A DNA stretch of 64,000 nt, from assembly GCA_963708725.1 (NCBI GenBank), contig CAVPTL010000008.1:620001-684000 (forward strand), read 5' to 3'. Shown piece after piece: positions 51,399 to 60,241 of this stretch; positions within the stretch are counted from its first letter, which is position 1; every line of letters starts with the position of its first letter. The notes under the pieces are model-generated. The model did not search any database, was not told the DNA's origin, and saw only the letters and a program-made list of their open reading frames with translations. The translations under genes were made by a program, and so were the position numbers. The stretch is from CAVPTL01 sp963708725 (GTDB taxonomy: Bacteria; Actinomycetota; Thermoleophilia; Gaiellales; JAICJC01).

Positions 51399-51495
51399 GG
51401 CAACCCTCACCTTCTGGTTGGAGCCTTGGGGAGCATGTCCACTATCGCACAAGGTCCGGTCGACTGGTCTGTGCGCCAGTGCGGATGCGAGAATC

Positions 51496-53439
51496 ATGGC
51501 AATGACCATGTGGCTTCGCCGGGCGCTCTTGGCCTGCAGTGTTCTGTGCTCCCTCGCGGTGGCTCCGGCAGCGTTCGCCTCCGCGCCCGCCTCCGAGGTC
51601 GCGCTGGCGGCTCGGTATGCGCCGGTGATGAAGCTGGTGGCGGCGCCGGCGGAGTGCGGGCCGGGAGATCCGTACGTGCCGATCGACGTCAACCTCCTGT
51701 TCGACGAGCCGACCGTGGCCCTGCGCGGGCCGTGGGGCGGAGCCGACCTGATCAAGGTGGCGCCCACGGCGGCTGACCTCGCGCATGGCTTGTACGAGTA
51801 TCACCTCGACTTTCCCGGCGATGCGCTCAACCCGGGGTGTGGCTACATCGATTGGTCGCGGCGGATCACCACCGGCCACATGCCGGAGGTGTACGCCCAT
51901 GTGGCGACTGACCCCGACCATCCCGGTCAGATCGCCCTGCAGTACTGGATGTTCTACGTCTTCAACGATTGGAACAACCTGCACGAGGGCGACTGGGAGA
52001 TGATCCAGCTCAACTTTCACTCGGGCACAGCGGCGGGGGCGCTGGCGACCACGCCCTACGAGGTCGGCTACAGCCAACACGAGGGGGCGGAGGGCTCGAG
52101 CTGGACTGATCCCAAACTCGACAAGGTGGACGGCACCCATCCGGTCGTCTACCCCGCGGCGGGCTCGCACGCGAACTTCTACTCGTCTGAGCTGTACCTG
52201 GGTGCATCCGGGTCTCAGGGCGTCGGCTGCGACGACACCCGAAACGCCGATCTGACGATCAAACCCACCGTTGGGACGATTCCGAGCGATCCCGGGGCGG
52301 CGCTCGGCGCGTTTCCCTGGATCGGGTTCGAGGGCCGCTGGGGAGAGCTGCAGCCGGCGTTTTTCAACGGCCCGACCGGCCCCAACCTGAAGACGTCGTG
52401 GACGCACCCGATCACGTGGTCAGAGGGCTGGCGTGATCGCGCCTACGCGGTGCCGGCGGGTGGGGCATTGGGCACGGCGACGACCGACTTCTTCTGCGGG
52501 GCGATGAAACACGGGTCGCGGCTTCTGTGGAATGTCGTCAGCCACCCGCTGCCGACGATCGCGGGCTTGCTGGCCGCGCTGGTGCTGGTGGTGTACCTGC
52601 TTTCGCGGGCGCGGTGGCGGCCGGTCGCGCCGCTTCGGCTTGCGCGGCGGCGATCCTGGGGTCAGATACTGGCGGCGGCCGCGCGCATGTATGTCGCACG
52701 ATTTCGGTTGTTCGTCGGGATCGGCCTGGTCGTGTTGCCGATCTCGGTCGTGATCACCCTGCTCCAGGCGGTGGTGTTCCGCGCGTCCTCGATCGTCGGG
52801 ATCCAGACCGAGGGGGGTTCTGCGGGCTTCTTCGTCCTGCTGGTCGTCGCCATCGGTACGGCGCTGACGCTACTCGGGCTTGGGCTGGTGCAGGCAGCGA
52901 CGGCCCGGGCCCTGATCGAGATCGACAATGGCCGCGACGTCGGGCCGGTGGCGGCCTACCGGATGACGTTTGGGAGCATCCGGCCGCTGCTCGGCGCGCT
53001 CGTGATTGGCTCGGTGGTGGTGTCGGTGCTGCTTACCGTGGTGTTTCTCATACCGATCGCGATCTGGCTGGCCGTTCGCTGGGCGCTGATCGTCCCGGCG
53101 GTCGAGGTGGAGGAGCTCGGCGCGCGCCGAGCGCTCGGTCGCAGCGGGCGGCTGGTGCACGGCGGGTGGCTCAAGGTCGGGTCGCTGACGATCGCCGCTG
53201 CCGCGGTGACGCTCGCGGCGGGGCCGATCATCGGCACCATGCTGATCGTGCTCACCGACGTTCCGCTCGGACTCCTGAACCTGATCGCGGGCGTCGTCTA
53301 CGCGGTCACGATGCCGTTCGTGGCGCTCACGACGATGTATGTCTACTTCGACGCGCGGGTGCGGCACCAGCTGGCGCCGCCGGCTGATGCGCGCGAGCTC
53401 CCCGCCGAGATCGACCTCGGTGGGGCGGCTGGGAGCTAA
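51496..53439 (+). CDS. Vps62-like domain fused to a multi-helix membrane domain
   Basis: The protein of about 647 residues has a signal peptide (RRALLACSVLCSLAVAPAAFA). An extracytoplasmic domain to about residue 345 follows with LQYWMFYVFNDWNNLHEGDWEMIQL and VVYPAAGSHANFY, the HEGDWE and AAGSHA motifs of Vps62/DUF946-related proteins. Then come a helix and a C-terminal region of about five helices resembling DUF-type glycerophosphoryl or permease-like membrane domains. ATG codons at 51496, 51502 and 51508 are all possible starts. Its role is unknown. The stop overlaps the convergent ogt stop in CTAA. Confidence 0.65.
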   Translation: MAMTMWLRRALLACSVLCSLAVAPAAFASAPASEVALAARYAPVMKLVAAPAECGPGDPYVPIDVNLLFDEPTVALRGPWGGADLIKVAPTAADLAHGLYEYHLDFPGDALNPGCGYIDWSRRITTGHMPEVYAHVATDPDHPGQIALQYWMFYVFNDWNNLHEGDWEMIQLNFHSGTAAGALATTPYEVGYSQHEGAEGSSWTDPKLDKVDGTHPVVYPAAGSHANFYSSELYLGASGSQGVGCDDTRNADLTIKPTVGTIPSDPGAALGAFPWIGFEGRWGELQPAFFNGPTGPNLKTSWTHPITWSEGWRDRAYAVPAGGALGTATTDFFCGAMKHGSRLLWNVVSHPLPTIAGLLAALVLVVYLLSRARWRPVAPLRLARRRSWGQILAAAARMYVARFRLFVGIGLVVLPISVVITLLQAVVFRASSIVGIQTEGGSAGFFVLLVVAIGTALTLLGLGLVQAATARALIEIDNGRDVGPVAAYRMTFGSIRPLLGALVIGSVVVSVLLTVVFLIPIAIWLAVRWALIVPAVEVEELGARRALGRSGRLVHGGWLKVGSLTIAAAAVTLAAGPIIGTMLIVLTDVPLGLLNLIAGVVYAVTMPFVALTTMYVYFDARVRHQLAPPADARELPAEIDLGGAAGS

Positions 53440-53948
53440 CAGAGGGTGCCGGTCGCGGGGACGCGCGGCTGCTCGAGTGCCAGCAGCTGGCGCTTTCGAT
53501 CAAGGCCGCCGGCATAGCCGGTGAGCTTGCCGTCCGAGCCGACGACGCGGTGGCACGGGACGAGCACGCTGACCGGGTTTTGACCCACTGCCCGGCCCAC
53601 TGCGCGCGCGAGTTGGCGGTCGCCGAGTCGCTCGGCCAGCGCTCCGTAGGACGTGGTCTGGCCGTAGGGGATCGTGTTCAGGAGATCCCATACCTGGGCC
53701 TGGAAGGCATTGCCCCCAAGCTTGATGGGCACGTCGAACGATGCGCGCTCACCATTCAGGTACTCGGCCAGTTCAGTCGCCGCTCGGGCGAGCAGAGCGT
53801 CGTCGGAGACCGCGACCCGCTCACCGATCGCCTCGGACGTCGGCGGATGCCAGTGGTGCTCAAAGTAGAGCCCCGACACCGCGTCGTCGCAGGCGACCAC
53901 GGTGACCTCTCCCAGTGCCGAGTTGATGATGGCGTGACGTCGATACAT
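53436..53948 (-). CDS. ogt: Methylated-DNA-protein cysteine methyltransferase
   Basis: The 170-residue protein has an N-terminal domain and a C-terminal DNA-repair domain with FQAQVWDLLNTIPYGQTTSYG. LARAVGRAVGQNP and PCHRVVGSDGKLTGY, with acceptor Cys 132, complete it. It removes O6-alkyl groups from guanine by suicide transfer. ATG at 53948 gives the usual length. An ATL protein without the cysteine is at 13598-13915, so both direct and NER-linked alkyl repair are encoded. Confidence 0.94.
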   Translation of the reverse strand: MYRRHAIINSALGEVTVVACDDAVSGLYFEHHWHPPTSEAIGERVAVSDDALLARAATELAEYLNGERASFDVPIKLGGNAFQAQVWDLLNTIPYGQTTSYGALAERLGDRQLARAVGRAVGQNPVSVLVPCHRVVGSDGKLTGYAGGLDRKRQLLALEQPRVPATGTLC

Positions 53949-54076
53949 GGTGCCCCCTTGGCTCTCGCTGTGTGACCGTCCACAGAGAAAACGCTTCGGA
54001 CGCTCACAACGTGAGATTACGGCACGCGAGGGAAACCCCCGATGCCGTTCGAGCTGCCCGGCCATACCGTGGGGAT

Positions 54077-54700
54077 ATGAGAATCCTCACCTCACCCATC
54101 GTCTCCGAGTTGCGTCCGCTGCGCCTCCCCGCCGTGCTTCCACGCGGCATCCCGCGCGGCCTGATCGCGGTCAAGGCGGGGATCATGTGCACGACCTTCG
54201 CGGCCCTCGCGGTTCCGTCGATGCACGAGTTCAGCGGTCAGGCCATGACCGGCCGGGTGCTCGTGTACGCGGTCGTGGTGCTGCTGGTCCCCGCCGGCTG
54301 GCTGGTGTGCGGCCGGCGCTCCTATCCGGTGGCGGCGGATTCGCTTTTGATGGTGCCGCTCGTGTTCGATCTGGCGGGGAACAGCATGCACCTGTACGCG
54401 CGGTTTGATCACTTCGACAAGTTCGCCCACCTCATCGGTCTCGCGGCTTGCGCGATGTTCGCAGCGGCGCTGCTTCGTCCGTACGTCAGCGGGCGGGTCG
54501 GACTGGCCGCCGTCGCAGTCGCCGGCGGGCTGTTGATCGGTATCGCGATCGAGCTGTTCGAGTTCGCAGTCTTCAAGCATCCGGCGGCGACCGGGATCGG
54601 CGCCTATCAAGACACGGTCGGCGATCTTGCCATGGACATGCTGGGTGCGGTGCTTGCCGCGGTGGCGATCCTCTTGATCCCGCGCGGCCGCCGATGCTGA
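54077..54700 (+). CDS. Integral membrane protein, YjdF/DUF2238-like
   Basis: The 207-residue protein has about five hydrophobic helices and conserved polar residues: DLAGNSMHLYARFDHFDKFAHL in the middle, IAIELFEFAVF, and YQDTVGDLAMDMLGA near the end. The H, E and D pattern resembles DUF2238/VanZ-like families. No enzymatic role is established. ATG at 54077 is used. The promoter should lie in the 128-nt gap to the divergent ogt gene. Confidence 0.65.
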   Translation: MRILTSPIVSELRPLRLPAVLPRGIPRGLIAVKAGIMCTTFAALAVPSMHEFSGQAMTGRVLVYAVVVLLVPAGWLVCGRRSYPVAADSLLMVPLVFDLAGNSMHLYARFDHFDKFAHLIGLAACAMFAAALLRPYVSGRVGLAAVAVAGGLLIGIAIELFEFAVFKHPAATGIGAYQDTVGDLAMDMLGAVLAAVAILLIPRGRRC

Positions 54701-54707
54701 GGTCGGG

Positions 54708-54998
54708 CTAGAACTGGTCGGCGGTGGAGATGGCCTCCGCAATGGTGATGTCCGGCGGGCCCTGCGCCCCGGCGTCTCGGAAGACGTCGCCGATGGTCGC
54801 AACGAACGCTTGGAACTGCTCCGCGCTCTCCCATTCATCGATTACGAGGACAAAGCCATCACCAACGGCAAACCGGTGGTGAATGGCACCCTGGTCCTTG
54901 CCTCGCTGAGAGATCCCACGGATCTTCTCCTCGTCTTTGATGAACTCACGAAACTGGTCGACGTCGCCGGGGATGCGCATGGTGACGATGACGCTCAT
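54708..54998 (-). CDS. ABM-superfamily-like small protein
   Basis: The 96-residue protein has a ferredoxin-like pattern: VIVTMRIPGDVDQFREFIKD, HHRFAVGDGFVLVIDEWESAEQF, and a final helix and strand. It resembles dimeric alpha-beta barrel (antibiotic biosynthesis monooxygenase-type) proteins, many of which lack known activity. The gene is convergent with the membrane protein at 54077 (7 nt apart). Its substrate or role is unknown. Confidence 0.65.
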   Translation of the reverse strand: MSVIVTMRIPGDVDQFREFIKDEEKIRGISQRGKDQGAIHHRFAVGDGFVLVIDEWESAEQFQAFVATIGDVFRDAGAQGPPDITIAEAISTADQF

Positions 54999-55106
54999 GC
55001 ACCACTCCTCTCACTCGATCGGAAGTCGACAGACGACGATACGCCCTCGTACCAATACGCGCAACCGATTTCTCAGATCGTGAGAGAACGGCATGGAGCC
55101 GGCGTG

Positions 55107-57176
55107 TTACCGATTCGCGGCGAGGAGCGTTCGCAGGTCGTGGGCGAACGGCGGTGCGATCTGGCGTGCGTAGGCAATCGTGACATGTTCGGTATCCCAG
55201 TAGGCGATTGTTCGGCCAACGACAATCGGGCACTTGGCGGCGAAGCAAAACCATTTCTTGGTCGGCAGGTACCGATCGTGATGTGCAGCGACGATTGCTC
55301 GGATCTTGAGGTGCTCGGCGTTGAGTGTGGCTGGATAGTCAAGGGTGCATGAGCCGAGCGTTGCGCCGGGGCGAAGCAGGCAGTCGGTCGGGTCGATATC
55401 GGGGTGGCGTGGAGGATCCTCGATCACAACGATCTTCCCGGCGCGGGTGTGGGCGAACGCGGCGAGTTCGGTGTTCAGGCCGGAATACACGTGCGAGGTG
55501 GCGATGCGTGGGTCGTAGTACTGAGCGACGACCAGAACGTTTGGATGCAGCGCGTTGATTCGAGCGAGCGCCTTCCGCCACCACGTGCCACAGTCGCCGT
55601 GGCCCGAAGTGGCGACGCCCATGGTGCAGCCGGAGTGGACAACCGGGGTGATCTTCCAATGGCGCATCCGACCGTAGTAGTCCAGTGTGGGCATCCACGC
55701 CGCCGCGTGGGAGTCGCCCAGGACGACCATTCGCCGTTTCGCGTGGGGATCACCCAGGGTGCAGTTGAGACCGAGCCCGCCGAACGTGATGCAGCCGCGC
55801 GGCCGTTCATGGGTCAGTTGGGAAACCGCTGGATAGAGCACCTTGGGAATCGGCATCGCCAGTCGAGCTGGAGTGACGCTTGCCGCCACGGCGTTGGTGT
55901 AGGTGGCGACGGGCTTGGCGACGATCGCTTTCAGCGGAGCCTCGGTCGAAGCGACCGCAGGTACCGATGCCACGCCCAGCGCTGCCACCCCGACGACTGC
56001 GCCGACAGTGGCCGGCCACAGGGCCAGTGCCGGTCGGCGCATGGCGAACAGCTTGCTGTGGCGGATCGGGTTCTCCACCGCTGTGTAGGAGGCCAGGCTG
56101 AATCCGAATCCGATCGCGAGCAGGCCGAGGTTCTGCCACACGGTCAGTCGATGACCGACATGCTCGGCGACGATTACGAGGATCGGCCAGTGCCACAAGT
56201 AGAAGGCGTAGGAGACGTCGCCGATCACCCGAAGCGGCCGGCGGTCGAGGAGCAGCCCGGCGTCGTACCTCGGCTGTCGAGCGTGCGTCGTTTCGGCCGG
56301 CCGTAGCCCGCCGATCACTATCAGGCCGGTGCCCACCACCGGCAAGAGCGCCGCATATCCCGGAAACGCGGTCTCGTTCGTAAACGCGACGGCGGCAACC
56401 ACGATGCCGGCCAGCCCGATCCACGTCAACAGCGCCCGAATCCGAAGTGGGATGCGGGAGAGCTGTGGGACGCAGATCGCGATCAGCGCTCCGAAGCCGA
56501 GCTCCCAGCCCCGCGCGAGCGTTGAGAAGTACGCCCCGATCGGATCCGACGCGGTGTCATGCACCGAGTAGGTGAACGAGGCCAGCACCACGGCTGCGAC
56601 CACCGGTACGAGCAGCTGGCGCCGCGAACGTGAGGCGTAGAGCGCCAGCGCAAGCAGCGCTGGCCAGACGATGTAGAACTGCTCCTCGACGGCCAGCGTC
56701 CAGAAGTTCTGGAGCGGCGAGGGCGGCGCGGTGCTGGCGAAATAGTCGGCCCCGACCTCGGCAAAGTGGATGTTCGCCGCGAAGAACGTCGCCCACACCG
56801 CGTCGTGGAACACCGACACGGCGCGAACGAAGTTCAAAAGCCACCAGGAAGCCAGCGCGGTGACCACCAGCGTAAGCGTTGCCGCCGGCAAGATCCGTCG
56901 CGCCCGAGCCGCGTAGAAGTCACCGAACTCCAACCGCCCTGACCGCTCGTGGCGGCGCAGCAGCCAGCCGGTGATCAGGTACCCGGAGATGACGAAGAAC
57001 ACATCGACTCCGACATAACCGCCGGGAAGAAACGACACACCTGCGTGGCACAGCGCGACCAGCAGCACGGCGACGGCGCGGAGGCCCTGGATGTCTGGGC
57101 GAAACTCGCGGTGCGGTCTCGAACCACTCGTCGTGGTCTGGTGTGCCTTCGCCGGCTTCTGAAAGACATCCATCAC
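55107..57176 (-). CDS. OafA/YrhL-type membrane acyltransferase with SGNH domain
   Basis: The 689-residue protein starts REFRPDIQGLRAVAVLLVALCHAG, with the acyltransferase-3 motif and His. VGVDVFFVISGYLITGWLL and FYAARARRILPA follow, then about ten helices, and a C-terminal SGNH hydrolase-like domain from about residue 470 with VVLGDSHAAAWMP. Such proteins carry acetyl groups across the membrane and O-acetylate peptidoglycan, lipooligosaccharide or polysaccharide. Two adjacent ATG codons (57176 and 57173) may start it. It fits a role in glycan decoration, but the target is unknown. Confidence 0.92.
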   Translation of the reverse strand: MMDVFQKPAKAHQTTTSGSRPHREFRPDIQGLRAVAVLLVALCHAGVSFLPGGYVGVDVFFVISGYLITGWLLRRHERSGRLEFGDFYAARARRILPAATLTLVVTALASWWLLNFVRAVSVFHDAVWATFFAANIHFAEVGADYFASTAPPSPLQNFWTLAVEEQFYIVWPALLALALYASRSRRQLLVPVVAAVVLASFTYSVHDTASDPIGAYFSTLARGWELGFGALIAICVPQLSRIPLRIRALLTWIGLAGIVVAAVAFTNETAFPGYAALLPVVGTGLIVIGGLRPAETTHARQPRYDAGLLLDRRPLRVIGDVSYAFYLWHWPILVIVAEHVGHRLTVWQNLGLLAIGFGFSLASYTAVENPIRHSKLFAMRRPALALWPATVGAVVGVAALGVASVPAVASTEAPLKAIVAKPVATYTNAVAASVTPARLAMPIPKVLYPAVSQLTHERPRGCITFGGLGLNCTLGDPHAKRRMVVLGDSHAAAWMPTLDYYGRMRHWKITPVVHSGCTMGVATSGHGDCGTWWRKALARINALHPNVLVVAQYYDPRIATSHVYSGLNTELAAFAHTRAGKIVVIEDPPRHPDIDPTDCLLRPGATLGSCTLDYPATLNAEHLKIRAIVAAHHDRYLPTKKWFCFAAKCPIVVGRTIAYWDTEHVTIAYARQIAPPFAHDLRTLLAANR

Positions 57177-57498
57177 GTGGTCAACACCGATCCGGGGAAG
57201 TCATTACGACCCAGGCCCAGAGGTGCCTCTGCGGCCGTGGGTACATATGGCGAAGAATCCATGCGAAAAAGGTCTTCGACGATTTGCTGCCCCACCTTAA
57301 TAGTGGCAGAGACGACTATCGACACGCATGAGAAGCTGGGGTGATGCGGCTGGAGTCCGCCGCAGGGCGAGTCTGGCACGTTCCACCGGTGCAAGCAAGA
57401 TGCCACAGTAGACTGGCTCGGGACTTTCAACGTCCGCGGCACGATGCGGGCGAGCTGGGGGAGGCGATCAGGCCTTCGCCGCGAGTCGGAGGAACGGT
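57177..57498. other. Intergenic region with a stem-loop between divergent genes
   Basis: This 322-nt gap separates the acyltransferase and LCP starts. I see no convincing gene. At 57209-57242 the segments ACCCA, GGCC and CAGAGG pair with CCTCTG, GGCC and TGGGT, giving a 15-bp stem with two single-base bulges and a TG loop. It would lie in the leader of the acyltransferase transcript. The rest presumably contains the two promoters; a GGAGGAA ribosome-binding site is at the LCP end. Confidence 0.45.
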
Positions 57499-59553
57499 TT
57501 GGCGACTGACGACCCACCCGCCGGCCCTCAGGACGGCGGGGGAACCGACGGAAAACCGAAGATGGTGGTGTACGGCGGCACGCCAACGTCGGCGAAGGCA
57601 GAGAAGGTGGCCGCCGACGGGACCGGCGCCCGGCCAAAAGGGTGGTGGAAGCGCCGTCCGCGGTGGCTGAAGATCACCGTCGGCGTGGTCGGAGTGCTGC
57701 TGTTGTTGACGGTGTCGGTGGCGGCGGTCGGTGCGTGGTATCTGGACGGGGTGTACAGCTCGGTGACCAAGCTCACGACGCCAAACGACCATCACACCAG
57801 CCAACATCTGGCAAAGCCGCTACCGACCTCCGACTCGCCGTTGACGGTGCTGATCATCGGGTCAGATCACCGCGGAAAGAGTGTGGCCGGGCAGTATGGC
57901 CTGTCAGACACGCTGATGCTGATGCGCATCGACCCCAGGCATCACGCGGCGGCGCTCTTTTCGATCCCGCGCGACCTGTGGGTGACAGTCAACGGGTATG
58001 GCACCGGCAAGATCAACGGCGCCTACTCCGTCGGCGGCAACGACCTGGCGCTGCAGGCGGTCAAGACGTACACCGGAATCAAGCCAAACTACCTGGTCAA
58101 CATCGACTTCTCCGGGTTCCGAGACGTGGTAAACGCGCTCGGCGGGATCTATGTGAATGTCGACGAGCATTACTACAACCCGCCCTCCCTGGCCCCGTCC
58201 ACGGGCTTCTCGGCGATCGATATCCAGCCCGGCTATCAGCTGCTTCACGGCCGCGATGCGCTGGCCTTCTCCCGCTACCGGCACAGCGACGACGACTTTC
58301 ATCGTGAGGCTCGCCAGCAGGTGTTCTTGCGGGCCTTCCAGGCCCGAGCGTCGAGCCGGTTCAACGGGGTCAGCATCACCGATCTCCCCGCCATCAAGAG
58401 TCTGCTGGACACCATCCGGGGACCAGACGGCCAGGCGCGGTTCAAGATCATCGGGCCTGGCGGTAAGGCTGTCAGTGTCGATGACCTGATCACGTTCATC
58501 GCCACCGCCTACGGCGTGCGTAGCCACATCGCAAGCATCCACGCCCCGTTTACTGATGTCACCGAAACCGACGGAGCCAGCGCGGTGACGATCGACCCGA
58601 CCGCGCTCAAGCAGGCGATCTACAAGTGGAAGCATCCCTGGGTGGTGGCAACCGCCGGCAGGACGTTGCCGTCCCAGAAGCCCCACAAACCCGCAAAGCC
58701 GAAGTGGCATCCGGCGGTCGCGCCGGCAACCGTTCAGGTCTCAGTGCTCAACGGTAACGGTGTGACCGGCGACGCTGGCAAAGCCACCAAGCAGCTGAAA
58801 GCGTGGGGATACCGAGCCCACGCCGGCGGAAACGCGCCCAACTACAAGTACCCCGACTCCGTCGTCTACTACAAGCCCGGCGGCGACAGGGCCGCCGCCG
58901 ATCTTGCCCACATCATGGGTACCGGTGCAGCCCAGCCGATCCCGTCAAACTTCTCGGGAGTCACCCGGCCGGTGGTGGTGGTCGTCGGGAAGTCGTACGC
59001 CGGAAAGCTTGCCGTGCAGCCGCCCAACGCGCCATCGAAGGCCGGCGGAAAGACGCCCACGACGATCACGCCGACATCGGAATACCGCGACTACTTCAAG
59101 CAAGCCCAGCACCAGGTGCATTTCCGAACCGTCTACCCCACCGTCAAGCAAGCCGACACGGAGTTCTGCCCCTACTCGCTCACCCCACCCGGCCCCGGGT
59201 ACTGCTCGGCGCTTGGGCCCAACCCGATCCGCGCCTACAACATTCCGGCTGCCGGAAGCGGCTTGAACTCGATGTATGCGATGTTCGTCATGCCACTCAG
59301 CTCGACCAACAACGGCGGCAACTACTGGGGCATCGAGGAGACCAGGTTCGTCCAGGCTCCGATCCTCGAAAACCCCAACGCCATCCGCAAGCTGGACGGC
59401 CGCAAGTACATGTTCTACTTCAACGGCTCCCACATCCAGACGATCGGGTTCGTCAACGCCGGCATCGCCTACTGGGTGCAAAACACGCTCACCGACGAGC
59501 TCACCAACGGCGAGATGATCGCCATCACCCGCTCTCTCAAGCTGGTCGGCTAG
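57499..59553 (+). CDS. LytR-CpsA-Psr family protein with LytR_C domain
   Basis: The 684-residue protein has a cytoplasmic start and one helix at about residues 57-79. The LCP catalytic domain follows (SDHRGKSVAGQYGLSDTLMLMRID, FSIPRDLWV, NALGGIYVNVDE, LAFSRYRHSDDDFHREARQ, with the conserved Arg/Asp set). Near 410-490 there is a LytR_C domain (VQVSVLNGNGVTGDA), then a Gly/Pro-linked C-terminal domain. LCP enzymes attach lipid-linked glycans to the cell wall, which would be the last step for the polysaccharide of this window. The start is TTG with a GGAGGAACGG ribosome-binding site. Confidence 0.92.
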   Translation: MATDDPPAGPQDGGGTDGKPKMVVYGGTPTSAKAEKVAADGTGARPKGWWKRRPRWLKITVGVVGVLLLLTVSVAAVGAWYLDGVYSSVTKLTTPNDHHTSQHLAKPLPTSDSPLTVLIIGSDHRGKSVAGQYGLSDTLMLMRIDPRHHAAALFSIPRDLWVTVNGYGTGKINGAYSVGGNDLALQAVKTYTGIKPNYLVNIDFSGFRDVVNALGGIYVNVDEHYYNPPSLAPSTGFSAIDIQPGYQLLHGRDALAFSRYRHSDDDFHREARQQVFLRAFQARASSRFNGVSITDLPAIKSLLDTIRGPDGQARFKIIGPGGKAVSVDDLITFIATAYGVRSHIASIHAPFTDVTETDGASAVTIDPTALKQAIYKWKHPWVVATAGRTLPSQKPHKPAKPKWHPAVAPATVQVSVLNGNGVTGDAGKATKQLKAWGYRAHAGGNAPNYKYPDSVVYYKPGGDRAAADLAHIMGTGAAQPIPSNFSGVTRPVVVVVGKSYAGKLAVQPPNAPSKAGGKTPTTITPTSEYRDYFKQAQHQVHFRTVYPTVKQADTEFCPYSLTPPGPGYCSALGPNPIRAYNIPAAGSGLNSMYAMFVMPLSSTNNGGNYWGIEETRFVQAPILENPNAIRKLDGRKYMFYFNGSHIQTIGFVNAGIAYWVQNTLTDELTNGEMIAITRSLKLVG

Positions 59554-59554
59554 A

Positions 59555-60241
59555 TCAAACCGGGGACGACCCTGATGCGGGTTTGGGGTTGGTTCCGGGT
59601 TGGACGAGGCCGGTTTCGTAGGCGAGTACCACGGCTTGGACGCGGTCTCGGAGATTGAGCTTTTGGAGGATGTTTGCGACGTGGCTCTTGATGGTTGCGA
59701 TGCTGAGGAAGAGTTGGGCGGCGATTTCGGCGTTTGAGAGTCCGCGTGCGAGTAGCACGAGTACCTCCTGCTCGCGGCTGCTGAGCTCGCCCAGGTGTGT
59801 GTCGCTATCGCCTGGTGCTGGGAGTTGGGCGAACCGCTCGATCAGGCGACGTGTCGCTTTGGGTGCGATCAGGCCATCACCGGCGGCCACCGCCCGGACG
59901 CCCGCGATGAGTTGATCGCGCGGGACGTCTTTGAGCAGGAATCCACTGGCGCCGGCCTTCAGTGCTCCGTACAGGTACTCGTCGAGGTCAAACGTGGTCA
60001 GGATCAGGATCCGTGTTGGAAGGCCGCTGGTGACGATCCGGCGGGCGGCTTCGATCCCGTCGACGCGCGGCATGCGCACATCCAGCAGCGCGACGTCTGG
60101 CCGTGTGTCTCGGGCGAGGTTGACGGCTTCGATCCCGTCTGCTGCCTCGCCCACCACGGAGATGTCGGGTTGGGCTTCCAGGATGGCGGCGAGGCCGGCG
60201 CTGACGAGCGCTTGGTCGTCGGCAATCAGGACGCGGATCAC
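59555..60241 (-). CDS. NarL/FixJ-type response regulator
   Basis: The 228-residue protein has a receiver domain (IRVLIADDQALVSAGL, VALLDVRMPRVDG with acceptor Asp, LLKDVP with Lys) and a LuxR-type helix-turn-helix: LSSREQEVLVLLARGLSNAEIAAQLFLSIATIKSHV. It is the partner of the kinase whose stop overlaps its GTG start as GTGA. Its targets are unknown; the small membrane protein and kinase upstream are likely in the same operon. Confidence 0.93.
   Translation of the reverse strand: MIRVLIADDQALVSAGLAAILEAQPDISVVGEAADGIEAVNLARDTRPDVALLDVRMPRVDGIEAARRIVTSGLPTRILILTTFDLDEYLYGALKAGASGFLLKDVPRDQLIAGVRAVAAGDGLIAPKATRRLIERFAQLPAPGDSDTHLGELSSREQEVLVLLARGLSNAEIAAQLFLSIATIKSHVANILQKLNLRDRVQAVVLAYETGLVQPGTNPKPASGSSPV

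Noticed and set aside
50866..51495. Extended 5' end of the Vps62-like gene
   Set aside because: The extension is antisense to the secreted-protein gene at 50610-51398, and a signal peptide begins at about 51508.
55060..55106. TCTCA-GATCG-TGAGA stem after the acyltransferase gene as a terminator
   Set aside because: A five-base stem with no U tract is too weak to support.
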